A stretch of 64,000 nucleotides of DNA, from the NCBI GenBank assembly GCA_023313575.1, contig JAJTTP010000009.1:1836386-1900385 (forward strand), written 5' to 3'. Source of the DNA: Eutypella sp. D-1. Lineage: Eukaryota; Ascomycota; Sordariomycetes; Xylariales; Diatrypaceae. A program made the translations under genes and the position numbers. The notes beneath the pieces are model-generated. The model did no database searches and was not told the DNA's origin. It worked only from the letters and a program-made list of their open reading frames with translations. Below, piece by piece: positions 53,932 through 64,000 of this stretch (within the stretch, counting starts at the first letter, position 1; each line of letters begins with the position of its first letter).

Positions 53932-55041
53932 TCATGTTGATGCCTCCTCGCCCGCAGCGGGCACCTTGAACCGGTGCACGGCATCTCCCTTGCCGCGCTC
54001 GATCAGATTGCCGTGGGCGTCCCAGAGGGCGCGCTCCGTGTAGGTGACGTTGCCGTCCCAGTCGCAGAGCAGGATGGTCTGCCTCTGGGTGCCGTAGGCG
54101 CCTTTCATAAAGTACCCGGGGACCTCCACGTGGTGTTCGCCGCCATCGCCGTCGTCCTCGACCTCGGACGCGCTCTCGATATCCTCGACGGCGTCGAAGG
54201 CGGCCTTGGCGGCGCCGCTGCGCGCCGCCTCCGCCATGTCGCGGTCCACGGCGTCGTCCGTGAAGGCCGGCACGAACACCGACTCGCGCAGGGAGTCCAT
54301 AAACTCGAGGAACGTCATCCCCGGCCGCAGCGGTAGCGTGTCGTCGTCAAGCACCGCGAACAGCCGCTCCGCCAGCGCGTCACCTTCCAGATCCCGCGCC
54401 ACTGCGTCCGCCACCGCCTCCTCCAGCAGATTCTGTCCCTTCTTGATCTTCGGCCACGACGGCTCGTCCGTGTACACCGAGTTGCTGAGCCCGTACGTCC
54501 GCCCCCGCTCCCCGGCTATCCGCGGCACCATGTCCGGGTGGTCTGTGCGGTTGGAGAGGATGGCAAGGGGGTCGATGGAGCCGCCGCCACTGCCCGCGCC
54601 CTCTTTGCCATCAGTAGCCGGCGCCGGCGGCGTGCGCCGCTTGAGGTCGCCGCATATGAGGGAGAACCCTCCGACGCCCTTGACGAGGCGGCCCTCGGAC
54701 ATGCGGCGGACGAAGTCGTCGAGGCGCTCCTCGGGCGGGGAGCTAAGCCAGGCAGTGACCATGCCGCCGCGGCTCCGGACGCCGGCGACGGGGTGGTCCG
54801 GGTCGTCGTCGCTGGACTCGCGGTAGTTGGTGAGGACGGCGAAGCGGCCGTCGGCGCCGACGCCCATCCAGGTGCCGCGCTCCCGGCGGTACAGGTCGCG
54901 CGCCGACAGCACCCGCGCCCCCGACCCCCGGTGGGTCCACCAGTACGGCCGGCTCGTCGGCCGCAGCACGTACTCGTCGCGGTTGTCCAGCACGATCAGC
55001 GCGTACTTGGGGTGCGCCGTCGTCACGAGGGCGATGCACAT
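53932..55041 (-). CDS. TANGO2/NRDE family protein
   Basis: The intronless frame encodes 369 residues beginning MCIALVTTAHPKYALIVLDNRDEY, which contains the NRDE signature of the TANGO2 family right after the conserved Cys2. Further family patterns are TWMGVGADGRFAVLTNYRE, GGFSLICGDL, LAILSNRTDHP, YGLSNSVYTDEPSWPKIKKG and the C-terminal FMKGAYGTQRQTILLCDWDG followed by TERALWD. TANGO2 proteins are N-terminal-nucleophile-like and have been connected with Golgi organisation, mitochondria and haem handling; the biochemical role in fungi is unsettled. Upstream, on the promoter side, is a GGTA tetranucleotide tract. The length is slightly above the usual because of acidic inserts such as SASEVEDDGDGGEHH. 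Confidence 0.93.
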   Translation of the reverse strand: MCIALVTTAHPKYALIVLDNRDEYVLRPTSRPYWWTHRGSGARVLSARDLYRRERGTWMGVGADGRFAVLTNYRESSDDDPDHPVAGVRSRGGMVTAWLSSPPEERLDDFVRRMSEGRLVKGVGGFSLICGDLKRRTPPAPATDGKEGAGSGGGSIDPLAILSNRTDHPDMVPRIAGERGRTYGLSNSVYTDEPSWPKIKKGQNLLEEAVADAVARDLEGDALAERLFAVLDDDTLPLRPGMTFLEFMDSLRESVFVPAFTDDAVDRDMAEAARSGAAKAAFDAVEDIESASEVEDDGDGGEHHVEVPGYFMKGAYGTQRQTILLCDWDGNVTYTERALWDAHGNLIERGKGDAVHRFKVPAAGEEAST

Positions 55042-56970
55042 GGTGGGCGGGCTAGGACGTTGTGCGGGTTGGTAGGTAGGTAGGTAAGTAGGTAGGTAGA
55101 CAGATAGGTTATTTGTTCTCGGCTATGCAAGATCAAATAACGACCAACCAGATTGGGGTGTTGCGTGAACGAGCGAGTAAGTGAGTGGGTACGTGTGCAC
55201 GTTATGTAGTTTGTGTGTCTATGTGTGACTGGGAACGTGCGGCCTGAATTCCTAGTGCGGAGGGCTTTTAGGTAGGGCTCCGATAATGACAACTACTAGC
55301 TACCCAGGAGGTTCAGGGGAGAGAAAAAAAAGACAGGCAAGACAGGTCTATGGTTGGAAAGATAGAACAAGAGAAAGATGATGTAGTTGAGGAACCGTTC
55401 TAGGATGGTTAGTAGTTCAACTAACTACTTAGGTTAAGTAAGTTTAGATGTTTTCCCCCTAACAGTCAGTCAAAGTTCTCGGTCCACACAAAACCGCCCA
55501 CGGCCAACAACACCCGTCCGTCCAGCCGCCTAGTAACCGGCAGCCGTCGCCACCAACCAACCCCAAGCCGGCCTATCTCGGATTCAGAGGGATGTGTGGG
55601 AAGAGCCAAGGCCAATCGGCTGGGTTTCTCTCTTGCAGATGCAGCAGCAATAGTTCATCACTCAGATTTTAGAACTACTAAACGTGCTAGTTAAGCAAAG
55701 AAAGGAACAGCATGAAGGGGGAGAAGAAAAGGGAAGCGAAGACGAGGAAAAAAACATATACAAGGATCAGGTTTAGTAAGTCAACTGATCGGGAATTTCT
55801 TCATCTCACGATGAGTTACCAGTGGTCATCTGACACGTTTTCTCTGGGTTCTTCCTTGGGTTCCGAGGCAGACAGGTTGGGTTGTAAGTTGATTGATTGT
55901 TTGTATGGTACGTGTTCTCCTAAGTAAGCACTTCTTTTTTCATTCTTCTTCGTCTCTAGGCGACGCAGACCGCCGTATGGTCAACAACCTGCGATGTCGG
56001 CAGCTTGTGATAATGAGAGACTCGAATGATTTCTTCGTCTGCCTATCTCTTTCTCTTTATCCCCATGCTTTATCCAGATCGATTAAGTGACAAATCGAAT
56101 AAGTAGGTAGCTGAGGAAACCTTGAATAGGTGACAGCCGCTGACAGCCATTAGTGGCCACGTGTGTGGGGTTACTCTAGTACCGGTTACATACCGCCAGG
56201 GTTGTTTTCCTTAGGCCCGATCCCATCTTTACCCCTCGCTGATTTTAGTGATACTACCCTACTACCCGCCCAACCCGCTTACTACGTACCTGCCTTGGTA
56301 TACCCATGGGGTTGCCAGGCGTGAACAGATGTCTTTAATAGGACGACGACTGGCGCTATTACGTAGGTACATGATACTCCGTACGCTCCCCTGGGCGGGC
56401 CTTCCCTATCGCAGCCCCTTTTCCCCTTACTTACGTACATACACTCTTGTACTATGCTGAGTAGTGCATGGCTCCTATGCATGTCAAGCCGAGGCGATAA
56501 CATTCCATATACATCCGATGGAAATATTAAAAATATCTTTTGTATATTTATGTGACGTTTGCAATGCGCACGCCTCTAGATCGGGCAGATGTAGCATGTA
56601 CCAAAGTACTCAAGCATCCAGAGGGACAAAGGATCTCTTTTACAGTAGAGGCCCTTTCCTTAGAATTTTAGGTATCGTAGTCGTACCTTCTAGATCTCAA
56701 ACCAGATATGCTCTAAGGATAATCAGTATAGTTCTTGATGAATAATGTCTTCCCTAAATTATCCTTTTCAATCAAAACACGTCCCTCAACCACCCAAATA
56801 CCCCGTCCTCTTGCGACGGGTTTCCGAAGAGGCGGCTCTGTACGCCGGCACAAACCTCCATATTTAGTACCCCTATGTTAGACTCTCTATAGACAAGATA
56901 CCTAATTTATAATATTCTGCCTCACTTAACCCTATACCGTAGAAAACTGTTTCCCCCTCTCTTCTTCGCC
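55042..56970. other. Intergenic region, about 1.9 kb
   Basis: No gene supported. It holds the NRDE promoter with a (GGTA)n tract at about 55070-55100 and the promoter of the next gene. Short frames have no features; AT-rich near 56,520-56,740. Confidence 0.55.
55070..55100. repeat. (GGTA)n tetranucleotide tract
   Basis: About seven imperfect GGTA units lie 29-60 bases upstream of the NRDE start (TACC repeats in its sense strand), so they probably fall in its 5' leader or core promoter. Confidence 0.85.
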
Positions 56971-58623
56971 ATGAAGTTTCGGCCCAAGCGCCATCGCATT
57001 TCCGTCTCCTCCCGCGAGAACACTGACCAGTTCTTCAGCGCCCCATCGAGCCTCACCGGAACTCCGATCCTGCATCCATTGGAGTCCCGGATGCCGTCTC
57101 GTTCCGACCATGGTCAGAGTTCGGGCCCCATGATGTCGGCGCCAGCGCCAAATCACGAGGACGCGCCAGCTCAGGGGTGGAATCTGACCCTGCCATTCGC
57201 CAGCAACCGATGGTCAGAGATAGGGTACCGTTATCTCTCCCCGAAGCCCCTGCTGAGCCTCCTCAGAAGGGGCCTGACGGGCTCAGAGCCGACACCAAGG
57301 GACCCAGTACATGGTACGGCCGTGGAAGAGCCTGAGAACCCGGTCAACACGCCAAACACCGCTTTTCTAGTGTCGCCGGGAAAGTCACCATCACCGTCGC
57401 CTCCTGATCATTCACAGCAGGAGCCGACTACGCCCGCCATGGAAAGCGTAGATCCCCCAAGCGTGCCGCTTTTAACAAGACTAGATGGTATCCGCGTGAC
57501 ATCTCGTACAAGCCACCCATCAACCTACGACATCGTCCGAAATGTCCGCGCCTACCTCTCTGACAAGCGACACATCCACTGCACTGGGTCTCAGCAAAGC
57601 TTGGTCTCCTTGAAAGAAAACCGGCCTCCCAATCTAAACTCTTCCTCAGAAAATCATACGTCAAGCTCAGACAGGGCGGCCAGTGCTTATCTAATCACCA
57701 CGAGTGACATAATGAGCATCCTGGACATCGTGATGAAGGGGCTTCAGGAAGCTCAAGATCGGCAGCCATCTCCCTCGGGATCTCTTCTGAAGCTTCTGCC
57801 TCGCAGTCCGACGGACGGGCCGAAGGCCATCTTTCCGAGGGCGTCGTTTCGTGCTGACCCCACAACGACCGTGAGCTCCGTCCAGCCAACATTCAGCCCA
57901 TCAGGAGGGGTAGATGATCCTAGAGGATGCGATGAAAGCCGTCGAAATACACCAAGGGCCACTTTCATTTCGCGACGGAGCATCATTGAAGTGGATTAGG
58001 ATGCCTTAGAGAGCCGTTCCGTCCACGAGATGGATACGCTGGATCACGATGCCGCCCTCAACGAGCGCCGCCGTGTGTCACTAGATAAAAGGCTGAGCAT
58101 CGGTTCAGTTCAGGTATGATAAAGATAAATTGCGTCCCCAGAGGAGAAATTTAAAGGCTCTTGGTAACACTCACTATAGCCCGTCACTACCGTTGCAGAT
58201 CGTGACAAGTCGGTTGGGGAGTCCTCTCAAGCCAAGAGCCAACCAGCCTCTAGAACTGGCCGAGTGACATGGGGAGATCCGATCACAACACAGGAGCCGA
58301 CATCAGGCCCAGAAGAGAGTGAGGCCCGTCCTTCGATTTCTACAGCATCTTCATCAGACGAAGGGGGTCAGTCACGATCAACACAGCAGTCAGTGACCCC
58401 TAGCCGTTCAGGCACCGGCATCCTGGACGCCCTGCGCCGGTATAGCATCATGCCATTTGAGGACCAAGCACCGGAGAAGACGCGTAGGATGTCACGGGCT
58501 CCCCAGGTCGCCGAAGAGGTGCCTCTCTCGCTGTCCGACAGCAACGGACACAGGCTCTTGGGCAAGGATCTGCTACAGGATATCCTTGACAGGACATCAG
58601 TGCCGGCATCGACATCGAGGTAG
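56971..58623 (+). CDS. Unknown Ser/Pro-rich protein with in-frame TAG
   Basis: Exon 1 (56971-58113) and exon 2 (58180-58623) form one frame of 529 codons, broken only by TAG at 57997-57999. Downstream of the TAG the same frame continues (DALESRSVHEMDTLDHDAAL, NERRRVSLDKRLSIGSVQ), runs through a proper GTATGA intron and ends at 58623. Either the gene is interrupted by one nonsense change, the stop is read through, or only the 342-residue front part is made. Features are a basic N-terminus MKFRPKRHRISVSS, a more ordered segment STYDIVRNVRAYLSDKRHIH and AYLITTSDIMSILDIVMKGL, then long disordered Ser/Pro/Thr regions. The RRSIIEVD[stop]DALES context would be natural with Trp at the stop (TGG to TAG). 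No function recognised. Confidence 0.65.
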
Positions 58624-60342
58624 AGGAAGAGTCTGAGAAGGATGATTGCCCAATATATCCAGCGTTAGAACTTGTATTTATTAACAGTCAAAGGCGTGTT
58701 TGACCCAATGGTAGCCACGGGCGTTTAACTTCGGAACACTTACTCCCAGCGCACCTCCTTTCCATCCTAATAAGCCATACTCAGGCAATACAAATAAGCC
58801 TTGGCCCTTTTGGCAGCCCACGCAGTACTTCTCCTGGGATTCCTCATCTTCACTGTAACTTTCGCGGGACTAGTATCCATAGCATGCATGATCCGCTGCC
58901 CATGACAGCAGCCTCCTGCCTACCGTGTGGACCGCGTCCACTCAAGGAACACTTGGAGAGTTGAATATATTTGTAAGTTAATACAGAATAGGCCATCTCC
59001 AGAGTCAACCCAAGCAAACCTGTTACATCATAGCCCAGTGGTTCGTACAAGTCATAAAGTTGAGGGGGTGTGGGATGAATAGGAGGTGGTACCTGGACAT
59101 TTCTAGAGCTTCAATGTACCTACTAACTGAAAGGGGCCGTGTAGTTCAAAGGCTTTTTCTATGATCCCTCATTCACTTCAATGAGACCTTCTTCACCCTA
59201 GCATTACCCTGTCTACCTCTGCAACATTCTTTGGGACGAAGTATCTAACACTTTGGAAGTGAACGCACACTAGCTTAGTTACACTCCTATGTTAGTCATA
59301 TGCAAAGAGGATGGACTGCATGGCATGGCACTGTATGTGTCTACCTGTATTTACGTAGGTACACTTGATTACTCGACTTTTAGGAAAATTTTCTTTTGTA
59401 AGAGGTGTTATTTGACTTGGGGGAGAGGGAGGTTCCAGGTTTTCCTCTCTTTCTGCTTGGCACACAATAAGGATTTGAGATAACAGGTTTGAGTTGGTTA
59501 TCAATGAAAGCCTTCCTGTTTTGTGAATTTGAGGCATAGTTGGATAACAGTTCTGAATGAATACTAAGTACTTAGCAATACTCCTCCCAATGTGGTTGTA
59601 GTAGTCATACTCGTAGACCATACTACTGCATCGTCCATTTCATGAAGGTACATGTGGCTCTTAGCCATCCCCCTATGTTACCTAGGTACAGGTTAGTTGT
59701 ATTTTCAAACTACCTCATGGTCTCCTATTTATAATTAATCACTGAGGTCATGTTCGGGGTACCTACTTACTAGGTGGATTCCCTTTACAATGTGTGTATG
59801 AGTGGATGAGTGAATGCAGCTGTGATAACCCAGGCGTGACTTAAAAGAAGTTGTTAGGCCCATGCACAGGTCCTGAGGTCCTTGCATACGGCTATTTGAC
59901 TACCTAGGTAGGTAGTTTTAAGAAACTGGGCAAGTACGATGGACTACTGCTGTCGCTCCTTCCTTTCATGAGCCGGGATGCTCCGGTTCTCCTCTGTCCT
60001 ATTATCCTGTCGTACCTTCGTACCTCCGTACCGCGCCGGCAACGGTTCTTTCATTTACTATTTATACTACCATCGCATTTCCCACCTGCCCATACTTCGC
60101 TTCCTCACCTTCACACCTTTCAGCCATACATGTTGGTATATGAAAGGGTGTTGACTATTCCCATTTCGAATTTCCTTCCTTTTTGGAACTTCGAACGATA
60201 GTCATTTCTCTTTTACGGCCGAGTCTCCTTGAAGATCTATCTGGCCTGGAGAACGACCTGGCGCCACGACTTCGTTTGTGTTACCACTCTTGCTTCGTCA
60301 ACTCCACGCGTATCTCAGCAGAAGCGTGTCTCAAGTGTAGCC
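58624..60342. other. Intergenic region, about 1.7 kb
   Basis: No gene. TACCTAGGTA-type elements occur near 59,680 and 59,903-59,915. The last 150 bases are pyrimidine-rich leader for the next gene. Confidence 0.55.
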
Positions 60343-61304
60343 ATGCCTTCTTCTACCTCTGATGAGCCCGTTCAGGAGCAGAACACTGCCAGAAAGTATG
60401 TTTTACCAATCCAAACATTCTCATATCAATTGATACAGCGCATACTGACTTCCATAGGGCCCGCAAGGCTTTGGATAAGTTGGCATCCCTTATCCTGGAC
60501 TACAAATTCTTGAACGCCTGGATTAAGATTGTCTCGTATCTCTTCAACAGCAGCCCAGGCTCCGTGATCCACGCCTGGCTTGTCCTTCGTCAAGTGTCTC
60601 GCCTGCTTAAGAGCGCCACTGAGTGTGCATTCAAGTCGTCCGAGCATATCAAGCTTCTTGGTTGCAAGTTCCATTCGTACCCTGGACACCCATTCTTTCC
60701 CAAGTCCTTCAGATTCCAGAGTGTCGAAGGAGATCGGCTTATATTTGAAGAGAAAGATCGAGATCCGCATGACCAGCAAGATGCCGACGAATGGCTGGGC
60801 GGTATGAAGGCAGCTCTTGACAATCCCTCGTATCAAGACCCGCACTCTCCTCCCTACCTCATCACGCTCAATCCCATCGCGATCAATGACACAGAACTCA
60901 CGGGCCTGGAGTTGGACAAGGACAAGAGGCAGATTTCTGTCCTTTGGAAGCCCATGATCACCAAGCTCATTGTCGAGGAGTACCGCATCGCGCGACGTCT
61001 GATGATTCTCAACGGGCATGCTGTCCGGTCCCGACATCCGTTCAGTGGCCAACAGCTAGGTTTCTACCGCGCCAATGAAATTGCGAGAAAGCTTGCTCGA
61101 GCCTGTCGCTACGGCGACAACTTGATTTGGAGTCTGGCATTGGCTTCTATCCCTGTTAATCCTACGTTCACGGCATGGACAGTCAATTACTCCAGAATTG
61201 CGGGCATGTGGTACAAGGACTGGGACCAACTCAGAGCTCGTTGGCGTGATATCGAGAATGACCAAGAAGGCGTGGAACCCATGTACCTTATCTCTCGAGG
61301 CTGA
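60343..61304 (+). CDS. Unknown protein
   Basis: Exon 1 (60343-60395) joins exon 2 (60458-61304) via a GTATGT donor, giving 299 residues. The N-terminus is MPSSTSDEPVQEQNTARKAR, then a helical LDKLASLILDYKFLNAWIKI segment and VIHAWLVLRQVSRLLKSATE. The middle has FRFQSVEGDRLIFEEKDRD and PYLITLNPIAINDTELTGLE, and the end has ANEIARKLARACRYGDNLIW and RIAGMWYKDWDQLRARWRDI. The splice restores a continuous frame. No signal peptide, helices of membrane type or known motif were identified. The antisense frame in this region is a shadow. Confidence 0.68.
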
Positions 61305-61837
61305 TAGATCTGCAAAGTCTGCCGGTAGTCAGCCAAGAGTTTTTGGGCGCCGACTCCGGATATTGATGTCAGACCATCTTGGTCACAGGTACTTGGGTGA
61401 GTGCGAGGGGGTTGTATTGGGCTGTGCCTTGGTGGCCATATCCAGCTGCATGCATAGGCACTGCATTGGTTTGTCATAGCTTGGCTAGATGTTATCTTGC
61501 CGTAGCAGAATGAGAGAGCCGTTATCAATCAATCTATGAGCCGCGTTCGTGATAAATAATGACCAGGCATACCTCCACGACTGAGGTAATTTTTCAAGGC
61601 TAGATCACTCCAATGATCTGTGCTTGGAAGAGGTACTGTATGTAAAAACGTAAGCATAAGGAATTCTCGTTACATATCCTCGTGTCCCCTATTCCCAATC
61701 CATCCGCCTTGTCATTATGCTCCCTAAGCCGACACGTAAATCATTATACGGAGATTGAACCACACGACCCAGAGTCCACCCAATATACGTGCCGTAGATA
61801 CGATGATCAGTCATGTACAACGACCTCCAGGCTCCCC
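61305..61837. other. Convergent intergenic region
   Basis: 3' flanks of the 60343 gene and the small Gly/Ala-rich gene. Nothing recognisable. Confidence 0.5.
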
Positions 61838-62113
61838 TCACCCACTCTTCCACTGACCAGCGTTCTCGACACCGCGCGCGACACCGTCGGCACCGTTCTG
61901 GATTCCGGTACCGACGTTTCCAATTGCGTCGCCAACGGGCTTCCCTGCCGACCCCGTCGCGCTCGTGATCGTATCGCCCACACCCCGCGCCGCCGCCCCG
62001 GTCACGTTGCCCGCCGTCCGCCCCACCCCGCCCACGGCGTTGCCTACCGTGCTCGTCACGAACTTGGCCGCTCCTGTCACACCCTTGTCTTGCGAGCTGT
62101 TGTCAAGAGGCAT
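61838..62113 (-). CDS. Small Gly/Ala-rich LEA-like protein
   Basis: The 91-residue frame is composed of imperfect repeats of about eleven residues rich in Gly, Ala, Val and Thr: VTGAAKFVTSTVGNAVGGVG, RTAGNVTGAAARGVGDTITS and GKPVGDAIGNVGTGIQNGAD, ending NAGQWKSG. This composition and periodicity resemble late-embryogenesis-abundant-like or conidiation/stress proteins that form amphipathic helices on drying. Similar short proteins are common in filamentous fungi. The plus-strand frame over it is a shadow. A TC-rich leader lies upstream (62,114-62,160 on the plus strand shows G/A). Confidence 0.72.
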   Translation of the reverse strand: MPLDNSSQDKGVTGAAKFVTSTVGNAVGGVGRTAGNVTGAAARGVGDTITSATGSAGKPVGDAIGNVGTGIQNGADGVARGVENAGQWKSG

Positions 62114-62789
62114 GTTTTTGTTTCGTTTTTCTTTCTTTGGGGGGAGAGGGGTTTTCTCTTTCGTTTCTAGTTGTATTATCTTTCTGGCTTGGTTGGTGGC
62201 GATGTATTGATTCAGTTTGGCTGGCTTTTCTTTTCTGTGTTGAAGCCTGGGGTATATTTTATGCGTGTAGGTAGATAGAATATGCGCGCTATGAACGGGA
62301 AGAGTTTGGCAGAATTCCCTTCTATTTATGTTGCCTGATCAAAGGTACGAGGACCGTAAAGTAAGCCATTGACGTCGTTGTCCTACGTGCCTTGGATCGC
62401 CCGAGGTGTGACGTCATGGTATCTTACCAGCCCTGCACCCCTGCCAAGGAGTGCTTACAAGGTTTCGGATGTAACCGTGTACCTCTTGGTTACGTTTATC
62501 TTTTCTTCTACATAGTATGTGAATCACTATCTCTCATTTCGTAGGCTTACCTGTCAGTAGGTAGGTGGAAGATTAGGATAGGATATATCTATGAGTATAT
62601 TTGAAGCATAAGCCATTTTTTTTTTTTTTGGTTTCAGTGATGCAAGAAAGGTCATGGCATTGATGTTGATAAAGGCTATTTACTGAGACACGCCGACATA
62701 ACAATAACTATCTAGTTACAAGCTCCATCCTTGGCAATATGTAGATCAAGCTGTTTACTTCCAGGTCCTAGCTCCAGTCATTGAAGTGA
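62114..62789. other. Intergenic region
   Basis: Promoter region of the LEA-like gene; contains a GGTA tract near 62,556 and a T13 run near 62,618-62,630. No gene. Confidence 0.5.
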
Positions 62790-63230
62790 CTAACAATTCC
62801 TTCTGCGTGTCTTTGGGTTTGAATCAGGAGTAGAGTCGTTGTCCCGAGACGCAGAAGAGCTTGTATAATGCCATTCCTCGAAGAGAAAGCCGTATTTCTC
62901 GCCCGTGGGTGTCGCCGTGGGCCCCATACCACGGGGGTACGTCTCCCCACGCGGTGAGGGAGTCGTATTCCTGGCTCGAGTCGGATTTGGATCCGCTGCG
63001 GGCCAGACCTTCCAGATAATGATGATGATGAATGCCAGAATTAATAGGCATGCCAGAACCAGGCCCAACGTGGTTAAAACACTCTGGGATTCCCCTCCAG
63101 GGCATGGAGGGGATTGGTGGCAGTGGCAGGTGCAATTCTGCGTTGAAGAGGGCATCTCGCCTCCTTTTCGAAAGCCCAAAAAGTTAACAAAGTTGAGGAA
63201 CGTAGCGCTAAAGTTCGGGAGGGAGGGCAT
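62790..63230 (-). CDS. Small single-pass membrane protein, function unknown
   Basis: The 146-residue frame has a soluble Cys-containing N-terminus (TQNCTCHCHQSPPCPGGES), one clear transmembrane helix (VLTTLGLVLACLLILAFIII, then IIWKVWP) and a hydrophilic Pro/Thr/Ser/Arg tail (RARNTTPSPRGETYPRG). The helix and clean composition support it, but there is no homology signal and other frames here are also open, so it is provisional. It could also be an exon of a larger gene. Confidence 0.45.
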   Translation of the reverse strand: MPSLPNFSATFLNFVNFLGFRKGGEMPSSTQNCTCHCHQSPPCPGGESQSVLTTLGLVLACLLILAFIIIIIWKVWPAADPNPTRARNTTPSPRGETYPRGMGPTATPTGEKYGFLFEEWHYTSSSASRDNDSTPDSNPKTRRRNC

Positions 63231-63640
63231 GGTACAAGCTATCGAGGGCTCTGGATAGGTTGCTAGCAGTGATTTTCTAGGGTAACCGTAGTATGTTGAG
63301 GCAATAAGGAGTGTGTTTACTGAAGCTTATAATCTCTACCGCAAGCATGGCGGGCAGGATAGCTATATCTAACGAGCCCATGATGTGGACAGTAGACGGT
63401 GATACTATAGATACCTATTGATGATACTTGGGACGAAACAGGTGAAACCGACATGTCGAATTCTATTCCAGTCGGATATGTCACCGACGTTTCACCGGTC
63501 TTCAAGAACAAAGAAGACGAAGAAGGGGCGCCAGAAAAGTATCTTAGATTTCGTATCGCCATGTGACAAGGAGGGGTTATGGCTTGGATATAGTATATCA
63601 GATTCAGCTAATAATTGATTAAAGTCCTTCAAGGGTACGA
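63231..63640. other. Intergenic transition
   Basis: Composition starts to fall in GC. The plus frame at 63418-63618 has no motif. No gene. Confidence 0.5.
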
Positions 63641-64000
63641 TACCCTTTTATCCATTTAGGAAAGGGCCAAAGGATAGGTTTAATATTTATATATAATCGT
63701 ACGGAGTACGTATTTTAAAAAAAGTGGTTATATCTTTAATCTGTTATATCCATTTTAACGCCTGTTAACGTTATATATTTTTATTTTTATTTTTAATAAT
63801 TAATAAGTTTTTAATAATGCCGATTTTATATAAGGATACCCTTTTATATAATATTATTTCTTTTTTTTAAAAAAGCTTTATCCCGGGTAATAATAAAATT
63901 AATTTTAATTTAACTCGGTAAAAAAAGTTAACGTTTTAAAATCTATTAATTTACCGGGTTTAAATCGGTAAAATTTATAAATTATTTATTTAGTTTTTAA
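63641..64000. repeat. AT-rich, RIP-like block at the window end
   Basis: The last 360 bases are almost entirely A and T, full of TpA steps and long A or T runs (for example TTTTATATAATATTATTTC), with short leftovers such as CGGAGTACG and ACCGGGTTTAAA. This is what repeat-induced point mutation leaves of a transposon or other repeat. The block continues beyond the window. Confidence 0.7.

Noticed and set aside
57909..58038. Possible intron removing the TAG at 57997 (GTAGAT donor, CGAG acceptor)
   Set aside because: The splice signals are weak and the sequence inside reads as continuous protein on both sides of the TAG. Kept as an alternative to test, not as the model.

Overview
The window is nuclear DNA of a filamentous ascomycete (Pezizomycotina), most likely a Sordariomycete. 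The genes have short introns with GTAAGT/GTATGT-type donors and CTAAC/CTGAC-like branch points. Protein families are typically fungal: a Zn2Cys6 factor, RTA1, fungal rhodopsin-like membrane proteins, a LaeA-like methyltransferase remnant and SRP40. GC-balanced gene space ends in an AT-rich block that looks RIP-mutated. I found no prokaryotic operon features, tRNA, rRNA or CRISPR array. Exon coordinates were worked out by hand from reading-frame continuity, splice signals and family patterns. No search or alignment was run.

Layout. 1-10 kb is a housekeeping block: COQ3 methyltransferase, a decayed GMC oxidoreductase, dynactin p27, the complex I 51-kDa subunit and a PEX11-family protein. 9.3-16.2 kb holds a six-exon rhodopsin-like membrane protein, a secreted FAD-dependent oxidase and a decayed fungal kinase-like gene. 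17-29 kb holds SRP40 (with an open frame continuing past its stop), an ADGF-type adenosine deaminase and a membrane protein of unknown function, separated by long gene-poor gaps. 30-42.5 kb is the accessory block: a second rhodopsin-like protein, a dead methyltransferase, a metzincin protease fused to H-type lectin modules, a Zn2Cys6 regulator divergent from an RTA1 transporter-like gene, and a copper amine oxidase ending in the peroxisomal signal SRL. After a 3.5-kb gap, 46-63 kb holds a seven-helix membrane protein, TFIIH subunit TFB2, a conserved unknown protein, a TANGO2/NRDE protein, an unknown gene with an in-frame TAG, another unknown gene and two small proteins. The last about 360 bases are AT-rich.

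How the genes fit together. COQ3 and the 51-kDa subunit both serve mitochondrial respiration. PEX11 and the SRL-tagged amine oxidase both point to peroxisomes, but the two are 30 kb apart. The regulator/RTA1 pair shares a divergent promoter and may be co-regulated. No complete secondary-metabolite cluster is present, although the methyltransferase, GMC enzyme, FAD oxidase and regulator are families often found in such clusters, and two of them are dead here.

Most unusual points: the leaderless protease-lectin fusion, two genes whose reading frame continues past an in-frame TAG, microexons of 12 and 27 nt, recurrent G/C homopolymers of 12-21 bases, and three independently decayed genes.
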